In this document: positions 1-6,310 of the stretch, one piece after another
How the letters are laid out: every line of letters begins with the position of its first letter
Position numbering within the stretch: position 1 is the stretch's first letter
Assembly: GCA_002495225.1 (NCBI GenBank)
Contig: DAEF01000204.1
Span: forward strand, 1 to 7,311
Reading direction: 5' to 3'
Origin: Methanoregulaceae archaeon UBA288
GTDB taxonomy: Archaea; Halobacteriota; Methanomicrobia; Methanomicrobiales; Methanospirillaceae
Length of the DNA stretch: 7,311 bases
Translations under genes and position numbers: made by a program
Notes under the pieces: generated by a model
Databases searched by the model: none
Seen by the model: only the letters and a program-made list of their open reading frames with translations
What the model was told of the DNA's origin: nothing

Positions 1-15
1 GGGGTTGAAATGACA

Positions 16-2238
16 CTATACCCTGAAGTAAAATGTCGAGCCCATCCCCGGCGCCGATTCGGCCCGGAGCCGGCCACCATGCCGCCGGACGATCCGGTCC
101 ACCGTGGCGAGGCCGATCCCGAACCCCTCGTACCGGTCCGCCCTGTGCAGGCGCTGAAACGGCTCGAAGATCCGCTCCGCTTCGGCCGTGTCGAACCCCA
201 CGCCGTTGTCCCGGACGTAATACTCCGTCTCCGTCCCCGCAGTGACAGCGCCCACCTCTATCCGGGGGTCCTCGACGTCCCGGGTGAACTTCACGGCGTT
301 GTCGATCAGGTTGGCATACACCTGCCGGAGCATCGAACGGTCCGCACAGCACGGCGGCAAATCGCCGATTGTGACGGTGACCGTACGCTCGGGGTCCTGC
401 TCCAGCACGACTCCGACAACCTCCATCACCAGCGGCGCCGGGGAGAACCGTTCTCGGACCAGCTCCTGCCGGTCCAGTCTCGAGAGCGCGAGAAGGCCGT
501 CGACGAGAGCATTCATCTGCCGCACGGTCGCGCGAACCTCCGCGAGGTAATGCTGATCCCTGGCCTCCAGGCGCGGGGCGGCCGACTCCGACAGGATGGA
601 AGAGTACCCGTCGATCGCCCGCAGCGGGGCCCTGAGGTCATGCGAGACCGAGTAGGTGAACGCCTCGAGTTCGTGGGTCCGCTGCGCCACCCGCTCCTCC
701 AGCTCGGCGTTCATCCGGCGCACCTCTTCCTCGACCTGTTTCAGCCGGCTGACGTCGACAAAGCTGCCCCGGACCCCCGCGACGGCGCCGTCCTCGTAAC
801 GCGCCGCGGTGTAGATCAGCATGGAGAAGGTGCTTCCGTCGGACCTGAGGCCCGTGTACTCGGACCCCTCAGTCTCTCCTCCCGCCAGGATCGCGCCGAA
901 CGCCGCCGTCGCCCGCGCCCTGTCTTCGGGCGCGATCACCGAAAAGACGTCGACCTCGGGTCCGAGATCGTCGGGGCCGAGCCCGATGGCTTCCAGGGCG
1001 GCGGGATTGGCGAAGGTCAGGGTCCCCTCGAGATCGGTCTCGAAGACCGCCTGCGGAAGGAGCTGCACCAGGTCCGAGAACCGCTGCTCGCTCGCTTCGC
1101 GCTGCCGGATCTGGTCCTTGAGCTGGTCGACCATGATCCCGGTCCTCTCCGCCAGTCGTGACAGTTCAAACCCCCCGATCGGCCTGATCGCGTGGTCGAG
1201 ATCGCCGCCGGCGACGGCGTCGACGTCCGCGACGATCTGCTCGATCGGCCGCGAGACCCGCCGCGAGACCATGACGGCGATGAATCCGCCCATAATGAGC
1301 ACAAGCATGGCCGCGAACACGTGCAGGGATGCGAGCCGGCCCTGCTCGTCGGCGAGCAGGGCATCGTTGTAGGTGAGCTTGGCGAAGATGCTCATGTCTG
1401 CGGCATAATCAGGATCACGCATGTCGACGGGCAACCAGACGACGGTCCGCTCCGTCACGGGATCCCGGGCCACCTGGGTCGTGCGGTTCTCCCACAGGAG
1501 GTAATCCAGCATGGCGGACTCTTCTGGTGTCGGGACGTAGCTTTTGTTGTATACCAGCCGCTTCTGCTTCTGGAACAGAAGCGCCTCGTCGAGGTACGGG
1601 TTGAAGGCACGGACCTCGTCCACGACGTCGCTGTAATCAAGGTTCATCCGCTCATTGGAAAACCGGTCGGAGATCAGTCCCAGCTCGATGATGTACCGAT
1701 GGTCGGGCGTCGGCATGTAGGCGTACTTCGTCAGCGTCCCGTTGACCCATTCCTGGACGACCCGGTCGGGGTAGAACCCCGACGTGTTCCTGATCGAATC
1801 GAGGTACACGGCGAAGTCGGGGTAGATGACCGTGAAGTCCAGACCAAGGTCCGTCGGCTTCGTGGTATAGTCGATGACGGACCGATCGTTGATCACGTAG
1901 ATGTCCATGCCCCCGATCCGGTTCTTCAGCCCCTCGAGTTCCATCAGGGCGGGATCGCCGCCGGTACGGTCGTACTCGGCCATCACGAAGACGAACGCGT
2001 CCTTCATCTCCTCGTTGTAGGTGTTGTCGTAGAGTTTCAGGCTCGCATCGATCATCCGGAACGAGGTGTTGATGTGCGACTCGGTCATGGCCCGGAGCCC
2101 GTCGGCGTCCGTCTCGAGGTGGCTCCTGGACGTCTCGTAGTTGGTCCAGATCCCGGCGAGGACGACCGTGGCGATGATGACGAAGAGGATCCCCATCATG
2201 AGATACGAAAACGGCAGCTTCCGGTTGATGGACGGCAT
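16..2238 (-). CDS. Membrane sensor histidine kinase (Cache-like sensor, HAMP, PAS, HisKA, HATPase)
   Basis: This 740-residue protein should sense an external signal, autophosphorylate a histidine and pass the phosphate to a response regulator. Residues about 10-31 form a first hydrophobic membrane segment. Residues 32-305 form an extracytoplasmic region that looks Cache-like ('MDIYVINDRSVIDYTT' near 111-126); that assignment is inference. Residues about 305-325 are a second membrane segment. A HAMP linker follows (about 326-375), then one PAS domain (about 385-500) and a short coiled coil. The H-box 'YSVSHDLRAPLRAIDG' carries the phosphoacceptor H533. The ATPase domain has all its boxes: N-box 'NLIDNAVKFT' (643-652), G1 'DNGVGF' (677-682), F-box 'FEPFQRLH' (691-698), G2 'GFGIGLA' (705-711) and a final 'GMGSTFYFRV'. 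The protein ends in TAG exactly where such domains normally end. The ATG at 2238 is preceded by a GGGGG tract 7 nt upstream. No response regulator is adjacent, so it is an orphan kinase here and its ligand cannot be read. Confidence 0.9.
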   Translation of the reverse strand: MPSINRKLPFSYLMMGILFVIIATVVLAGIWTNYETSRSHLETDADGLRAMTESHINTSFRMIDASLKLYDNTYNEEMKDAFVFVMAEYDRTGGDPALMELEGLKNRIGGMDIYVINDRSVIDYTTKPTDLGLDFTVIYPDFAVYLDSIRNTSGFYPDRVVQEWVNGTLTKYAYMPTPDHRYIIELGLISDRFSNERMNLDYSDVVDEVRAFNPYLDEALLFQKQKRLVYNKSYVPTPEESAMLDYLLWENRTTQVARDPVTERTVVWLPVDMRDPDYAADMSIFAKLTYNDALLADEQGRLASLHVFAAMLVLIMGGFIAVMVSRRVSRPIEQIVADVDAVAGGDLDHAIRPIGGFELSRLAERTGIMVDQLKDQIRQREASEQRFSDLVQLLPQAVFETDLEGTLTFANPAALEAIGLGPDDLGPEVDVFSVIAPEDRARATAAFGAILAGGETEGSEYTGLRSDGSTFSMLIYTAARYEDGAVAGVRGSFVDVSRLKQVEEEVRRMNAELEERVAQRTHELEAFTYSVSHDLRAPLRAIDGYSSILSESAAPRLEARDQHYLAEVRATVRQMNALVDGLLALSRLDRQELVRERFSPAPLVMEVVGVVLEQDPERTVTVTIGDLPPCCADRSMLRQVYANLIDNAVKFTRDVEDPRIEVGAVTAGTETEYYVRDNGVGFDTAEAERIFEPFQRLHRADRYEGFGIGLATVDRIVRRHGGRLRAESAPGMGSTFYFRV

Positions 2239-2245
2239 CCTCTAT

Positions 2246-2250
2246 CCCCC
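2246..2250 (-). promoter_or_regulatory. Weak ribosome binding site of kinase 1
   Basis: On the minus strand a GGGGG tract followed by ATAGAGG leads directly into the ATG at 2238. The G tract lies 7 nt from the start codon. It only partly matches the archaeal GGAGGTGA consensus, but it supports this start, which is also the one that places the first membrane segment at the N terminus. Confidence 0.4.
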
Positions 2251-2283
2251 GTGCTCTAACAAGGACCATGCGAACCTCTTCCC

Positions 2284-2290
2284 AATAAAG
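2284..2290 (-). promoter_or_regulatory. Possible TATA box for kinase 1
   Basis: The minus strand reads CTTTATT here, the most AT-rich stretch upstream of kinase 1. An archaeal TATA box at this place would start transcription near 2262, giving a leader of about 24 nt before the ATG at 2238. This rests on spacing and composition only. Confidence 0.35.
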
Positions 2291-2297
2291 ATGCATG

Positions 2298-2311
2298 ATC
2301 CTTTACAGGAT
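2298..2311. repeat. Small inverted repeat upstream of kinase 1 promoter
   Basis: Perfect 5-bp arms ATCCT and AGGAT flank a TTAC spacer, just upstream (in the minus-strand sense) of the proposed TATA box. GATGCA also occurs on both sides (2290-2295 and 2309-2314). It could be an operator for kinase 1 or chance; a 5-bp arm is short. Confidence 0.3.
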
Positions 2312-2491
2312 GCAAACGGGTGCCATCGGGGCTCCCGTCGATCGGTTCCGGCAGGGTCGGTTGGTGTAGGGGGGCCTTCGCACGGGCGGGTCCATGGCCG
2401 ACGATGCATCGCTTCGGAAGAAGGCATGGGGGCACATGCGTCTGCAATCGCATAGAAAATTTCAGGGAACGGGATCAGGAGGCTGCACTAT

Positions 2492-2515
2492 GTGAGCGGG
2501 GATTGTACCCCTCAC
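2492..2515 (-). terminator. Hairpin downstream of kinase 2, possible terminator
   Basis: GTGA and GGGG (2492-2495, 2498-2501) pair with CCCC and TCAC (2508-2515) around a 6-nt ATTGTA loop, leaving a 2-nt GC bulge. The element lies 54-77 nt beyond the kinase 2 stop codon in the direction of its transcription. No T-run follows directly; the nearest is TTTT about 35 nt further on, so a terminator role is only tentative. Confidence 0.3.
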
Positions 2516-2568
2516 TGTTAAGGACCGTCGTTACACCCCGGCGTTCGGCGACGAATGCCGTCCGCGGT

Positions 2569-5500
2569 TCACCCGGCCGGCAGGGTGAAGAAGAAGGTCG
2601 AGCCCTCGCCGGGCGTGGACTCGACGCCGATCCGGCCGCCGTGCCGCTCGACGATCTTCCGGACGACGGCCAGACCGATCCCGGTCCCCTCGTACTCGTC
2701 GCGGGTGTGGAGCCGCTGGAAGATGACGAAGATCCGGTCGAAGTACTCCTCGTCGATCCCGATCCCGTTGTCCGCCACGGAGAAGCGCCAGAAGCCGTCT
2801 GTTCGTTCGGCCGAGATCCGGACCCTGCACGGGACGTCCGGCCGTCGGTACTTCAGGGCATTGCCGACCAGGTTCGTGAAGACCTGCTCGAGCTAGGCCG
2901 CGTCGGCCAGGACCGTCGGCATCTCGCCGACCTCGATCGTCGCGCCCGCCTCGCGGATCGACGTCTCCATCAACCGGAGCGCGTCCGCCACGACCTCGCC
3001 GGCGTCCGTGGAAACGAGCGGACTGGCCTTCGTCTCCACCCGCGAGAGCTGGAGCAGGTCCATGATCAGGGTCTGCATCCGGTTCCCGCCCTCGACGATG
3101 AACCCGATGTAGTCGTCCGCGTCCGCGTCGAGCTCTCCTCCGTCGCGCCGCTGGAGGAGCTGGCTGAAACTGGTGATCGACCGCAGGGGCTCCTGCAGGT
3201 CGTGGCTCGCCACGTACGCGAACCGCTGCAGCTCCTCGTTCGACCGCTGCAGGTCGTCCATGTACGACTCCAGGGCCCGCTCGCTCTCGCGCAGTTTCGT
3301 GATGTCGAGGGCGTTGAAGACCACGTCCTCCTCCGGGCGGGAGCGGTCGACCGGCGACGAGCTGAGCAGGATGTCCATGACCGTGCCGTCCTTTCTCCGC
3401 CACCGCGTCTCGACGGCCCCGACCCCGTCCGCCATGATCCGGGCGTACTTCTCGCGCCCGACGTGCTCGTACGTGTCCTCGTCGGCGTAGAGCACGCGCG
3501 AGTCGTGGCCGATCAGCTCGTCCCGCGCGTACCCGGTCATCCGGCAGAGCCGGTCGTTGACCATGGTGAACAGCCGGTGCGAGGCCATGCCGATCCCGAC
3601 GGGCGCCGCCCGGAAGATCCCCTGCAGGGTCTGCTCCCGCTCCCGGAGGGCCGCCTCGGTGCGGGCGCGGTCGACCGCGACCCAGATCCGGTCCCCGACC
3701 TCGCGGACGAGCTCGACCTCCGCGTCCGTCCAGGCGCGCGGTATCGCGCTGTACACGGCCACGACCGCCACGAGCCGGCCGGCACGGCAGATCGGGACCC
3801 CGAGCGAGGCACGGGCTCCCAGGGCACCAGGCCCGGCATCGCCGTTCCGATAGACGAGGCCCCGGCGGTACTCGTCGCCGATGCCGAGGTCGCCCGGCCG
3901 GTACCGCCCCGCCGTGAGCGGCACCGTGCCGTCGGTCCAGCCGGCCGAGTCCGTCGTGCAGGCTCCGCCCGCGTCGACCTCGCAGAAGACGACGCTGCTC
4001 GCGCCGAGGAACCGGCCCACCATCTCGGTGGCGACACCCGCGAGCCCGGAGCTCTCCGCGAACCCGCGGAGGCGGTCGCCGAGCGCGAGAAGGAAGGCGT
4101 GCCGCTCCTGGCTCTCGTGCAGGGCGCTCTCTGCCCGCATGCGGTCGGTCACGTCGATCAGCACCCCGATCACGCGGGTCGACTCCCCCCGATCGTCCGC
4201 GACCACCCGCCCCCTGAACTGGACGAACCGCTCCTCGCCGGTCGGGACGACGACCCTGAACTCGGCGTCCCGCGGTCCGCCGCCGGCGACAAACGACCTT
4301 CGCCACTCCTCGACCCGCTCCCGGTCGCCGGGGTGCACCAGCTCGAAGATGCGTGCGAAGGTCGTCTCCGATAACCCCTCCAGCCCGTACTGCCGGAGGA
4401 AGCCGGTCAGGACCGTGACGCGGTCTGTCGCCGTGTCGTGGTCCCAGATACCGATCCCCGCGTTCTCAAACGCCAGCCGGAGCCGCTCCTCGCTCGTGCG
4501 GAGGGCCTGCTCGGTCCGTTTCTGGTCGGTGATGTCGACGCAGATCCCCGCGATGCGCAGGGGCCGGCTGTCACCGTCGTAGAGGGCGTCTCCCAGGGTG
4601 CGGATCCACCGCTCCTGCCCGCCGGGGAGGAGGATCCGGTACTCGATCTCAACCGGCACCCGCTCGGCCAGGGCCCGGTCGACCGCGTCCATGGCGGACG
4701 CCCGGTCGTCGGGGTGCACCCGGGCGATCCAGTCGGCGAGTGTCCGCGTGGTCGCCTGGTCGACGCCGAAGAGGTCGATGAGCTCCGGCGACCAGGTCAA
4801 CAGGTCGGCCCCCGCGTCCCAGTCCCAGAACCCGGACCTCGCCGACCGCTGCGCGAAGGCGAGCCGCTCGAGGGACCGCCGCAGCTCGTCCTCCACCTGT
4901 CTGCGCCCCGTGACGTCCTCGGCGATCGCGAGGACCGAGTCGTCGAAGATCGGGATGGCCCGGACGTCGAGCCACGCCGCCCCGCCCGGCCCGTCGACCT
5001 CGATCTCGTTCCGGTACCGTCCGCCGGCCGACACGGTCCGCGTAACCTCGTCCACGATCGGCTGGGCGAAGGACGGGTCGAACCCGAACTCGCGCCAGGA
5101 CCGGCCCGAAACCTCCCCCGCCTGACCGGGGAGCCCGGCGGCGAACTGCTCGTTTGCCCAGACGAGCCGCCGTTCCCGGTCCCAGACCGAGACCTGGTGC
5201 GGCAGCCCGGCGAGGATCGCGTCGAGGAGGCAGCGCTGCCGCTCGAGGTCGACGACGGTCCGGGCGAGCTCGGCACCCTGCCGCCCGATCTCCTCGGCCG
5301 ACCATTCGGCGGCGGCACGCGCCTCCTCGAGGGCCGAGACGTCCTGCCAGATCGAGAGCACGCCCGCGACGCGGTCCCCGTTTCTGAGGAGCGAGGCCGA
5401 GATGAGGACGTGCACGGTCCGGCCGTCGGCCGCCCTGACCGTGTGCCGCACGTCGACCGCCTCTCCCCCGGCGAGCACCCGTGTCGCCGGCAGGTCTTCC

Positions 5501-5688
5501 GGCGCCAGGAGCGCTCCGCCCGGCTCGTGGATGTCGAGGGCGCGGACCACCTCCGCAGCCGTGAGGCCGACGAGCGTTCGGCCGGCGAGCGCGAGGGCCA
5601 GGTCGTTCATCTCCACGCACCGTCCGCCGGCGTCGTAGAGGAGCGCCGGCTGGCGGATCGCGGCAAGGGTGATCGGCGGGGCGTGCAT
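2569..5688 (-). pseudogene. Soluble multi-PAS/GAF sensor histidine kinase interrupted by an in-frame TAG
   Basis: The frame spans 1040 codons, but codon 932 is TAG (2893-2895), so ordinary translation gives 931 residues (2893-5688). No membrane segment is visible, so it should be cytosolic. Domains by residue: PAS about 5-118, coiled coil, PAS about 150-262, PAS about 280-390, PAS about 401-516, GAF about 530-675, PAS about 690-800, linker helix, then HisKA with H-box 'YVASHDLQEPLRSITS' and phosphoacceptor H829. Beyond the TAG the ATPase domain is intact: N-box 'NLVGNALKYR' (939-948), G1 'DNGIGI' (973-978), F-box 'FVIFQRLH' (987-994), G2 'GTGIGLA' (1001-1007), ending 'FFFTLPAG' and TGA. Kinases of this type commonly have Gln at the TAG position (context 'ADAA-x-LEQVF'), so one CAG-to-TAG change explains it. 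The start at 5688 is chosen because GGAGGAG lies 7 nt upstream; a longer reading to 5946 would run into marR. As translated, it lacks ATP binding and could not autophosphorylate. Confidence 0.8.
2893..2895 (-). other. In-frame amber codon inside kinase 2
   Basis: The minus strand reads TAG between GCC (Ala931) and CTC GAG CAG GTC (Leu-Glu-Gln-Val). No other stop and no frame change occurs from 5688 to 2571. In kinase 1 the aligned position (ADRS-M-LRQV) is a sense codon. No usable restart follows: the first candidate, GTG at 2778, has no Shine-Dalgarno and lies inside the ATPase domain. Confidence 0.9.
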
Positions 5689-5695
5689 GCGAAGA

Positions 5696-5702
5696 CTCCT
5701 CC
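5696..5702 (-). promoter_or_regulatory. Strong ribosome binding site of kinase 2
   Basis: The minus strand reads GGAGGAG, then 7 nt (TCTTCGC), then ATG at 5688. It closely matches the complement of the archaeal 16S rRNA 3' end. This decides the start against the in-frame upstream Met codons, which extend toward and into the divergent marR gene. Confidence 0.75.
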
Positions 5703-5737
5703 GGGGGAGGGCTGTTGAGAACACCATCTCAGCGGCA

Positions 5738-5748
5738 GGTAAAAATGG
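5738..5748 (-). promoter_or_regulatory. Possible TATA box for kinase 2
   Basis: The minus strand reads CCATTTTTACC in an otherwise GC-rich region. A start about 25 nt downstream, near 5717, would give a leader of about 30 nt that contains the GGAGGAG site. A 5-bp inverted repeat (TGAGA at 5716-5720, TCTCA at 5727-5731) lies near the predicted transcription start. Confidence 0.35.
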
Positions 5749-5803
5749 TTGGCATTCGTTCCGCGGCAACGACTCGGCACGGCGATGATACCCGACCATC
5801 GCT

Positions 5804-5811
5804 CTTATAGT
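5804..5811 (+). promoter_or_regulatory. Probable TATA box of marR
   Basis: CTTATAGT lies immediately before, and partly inside, the 21-bp palindrome. An archaeal start about 25 nt downstream would fall near 5833, leaving a leader of only about 10 nt before the ATG at 5843. In a bacterial reading TATAGT would be a -10 box, but I see no good -35 element. Confidence 0.5.
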
Positions 5812-5828
5812 TAGGTGCGACCTAACTA
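5808..5828. promoter_or_regulatory. MarR operator: perfect 21-bp palindrome
   Basis: Arms TAGTTAGGT and ACCTAACTA are exact reverse complements around a GCG spacer. Symmetric sites with 9-bp arms over their own promoter are typical targets of MarR dimers. It overlaps the TATA-like box and ends 14 bp before the marR start codon, so binding would block TBP/TFB or polymerase. Autoregulation by the downstream MarR protein is inferred from position. Confidence 0.75.
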
Positions 5829-5842
5829 CGTGGGAACGACGC

Positions 5843-6262
5843 ATGAAGGACCGGGAGGAGAACCTGTTCGAGGCAGTCGCGAAGCTGCTCGCGATCATGA
5901 ACGAGTGCTCCTGCAGCATCGTTGCCGAGTGCGGGCTCCCGGACATGACCGTGAAGCAGGTGTCCTACCTGAGAACGATCGACCAGCAGGGCGAGATCAC
6001 CTTCAGCCGGCTGGCCGAACTCACCCGCACCTCGAAGCCCACGGTCACCGAGATGGTCAACCGGTGCGTCCGGATGGACTGCGCGTACCGCGAGCGCTGC
6101 CCCGACGACGGGCGGATCCAGTACATCCGCCTCACCGAGAAGGGTCGGGCGATCGCGCAGGCCGAAGAGGCCGCTTTGCGGCGCACCATCGAACGGATGA
6201 TGAACGCGCTCGACGACCGGGAGATGGAACTCCTGATCGGGATCCTGGAGAAGGTCCGCTGA
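5843..6262 (+). CDS. MarR-family transcriptional regulator, cysteine-rich
   Basis: This 139-residue protein has the usual MarR length and layout: an N-terminal dimerisation helix (about 3-24), a winged helix-turn-helix, and C-terminal dimerisation helices (about 100-138). The core is 'MTVKQVSYL' (35-43), 'ITFSRLAELTRTSKPTVTEM' (52-71, including the recognition helix) and the wing 'DDGRIQYIRLTEKG' (88-101). It should bind DNA as a dimer and respond to a small ligand or redox signal. Six cysteines (C22, C24, C30, C75, C80, C86) are unusual for this size. They fall in two clusters, one in the N-terminal dimer region and one at the recognition helix and wing, which suggests thiol or metal sensing (inference). 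The ATG at 5843 follows the operator closely; only a weak GTGGGA stands in for a Shine-Dalgarno. The lon gene follows 48 bp downstream, and kinase 2 is divergent. Confidence 0.9.
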   Translation: MKDREENLFEAVAKLLAIMNECSCSIVAECGLPDMTVKQVSYLRTIDQQGEITFSRLAELTRTSKPTVTEMVNRCVRMDCAYRERCPDDGRIQYIRLTEKGRAIAQAEEAALRRTIERMMNALDDREMELLIGILEKVR

Positions 6263-6268
6263 TATATT
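6262..6268 (+). promoter_or_regulatory. Probable TATA box of lon
   Basis: ATATATT overlaps the last base of the marR stop codon and is the most AT-rich stretch in the marR-lon gap. A start about 25 nt downstream would fall near 6291, inside the second TTAGGT element. This suggests lon has its own promoter in addition to any readthrough from marR. Confidence 0.5.
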
Positions 6269-6280
6269 CTCCCTGCATTC

Positions 6281-6302
6281 AGTTAGGTAAATGCGAACTA
6301 AG
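6281..6302. promoter_or_regulatory. Second, degenerate MarR operator before lon
   Basis: The half-site AGTTAGGT (6281-6288) repeats the left arm of the operator at 5808-5828. The right part GCGAACTAA (6293-6301) matches GCGACCTAA of that operator at 8 of 9 positions. Four extra bases (AAAT) lie between, so the TTAGGT/AACTAA half-sites are 7 bp apart rather than 3. Its place between the TATA-like box and the lon start supports a shared regulator. Confidence 0.55.
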
Positions 6303-6310
6303 CAATCGAG

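Larger units (their letters stand above)
2239..2568. other. Non-coding gap between the two kinase genes
   Basis: This 330-bp gap separates the end of kinase 2 from the start of kinase 1. It holds the putative kinase 1 promoter and inverted repeat (2284-2311), a 10-bp self-complementary CGATGCATCG at 2402-2411, and a hairpin at 2492-2515. Short open frames on both strands (61-65 codons on the minus strand) have arginine/proline-rich translations without recognisable motifs and no good ribosome binding site, so I do not call genes. I see no tRNA-like arms and no CRISPR-like repeats. Confidence 0.6.

Noticed and set aside
2242..2453. Short minus-strand frames of 61-65 codons in the gap between the kinases.
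   Set aside because: No motifs, Pro/Arg/His-rich composition, and they overlap each other and the putative kinase 1 promoter.
2477..2521. AGGAGG on the plus strand followed 7 nt later by ATG-TGA, or by GTG opening a 9-codon frame (2492-2521).
   Set aside because: A start directly followed by a stop, or a 9-residue peptide with no downstream plus-strand gene, is most simply chance.
2569..2778. A separate small HATPase protein starting at GTG 2778.
   Set aside because: It would lack the N-box, has no Shine-Dalgarno, and is in frame with kinase 2. It is the tail of the interrupted gene.
10..5718. Long plus-strand open frames opposite the two kinases (for example 10-1161, 1192-2259, 2320-4374, 4438-5718).
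   Set aside because: Their translations are Arg/Pro/Asp/His-rich without motifs and lie opposite kinase domains with clear catalytic boxes. They are GC-driven shadows.
5689..5946. N-terminal extension of kinase 2 by 86 codons to 5946.
   Set aside because: It would overlap the marR promoter, operator and coding region, and its sequence shows no domain. GGAGGAG at 7 nt from the ATG at 5688 marks the real start.
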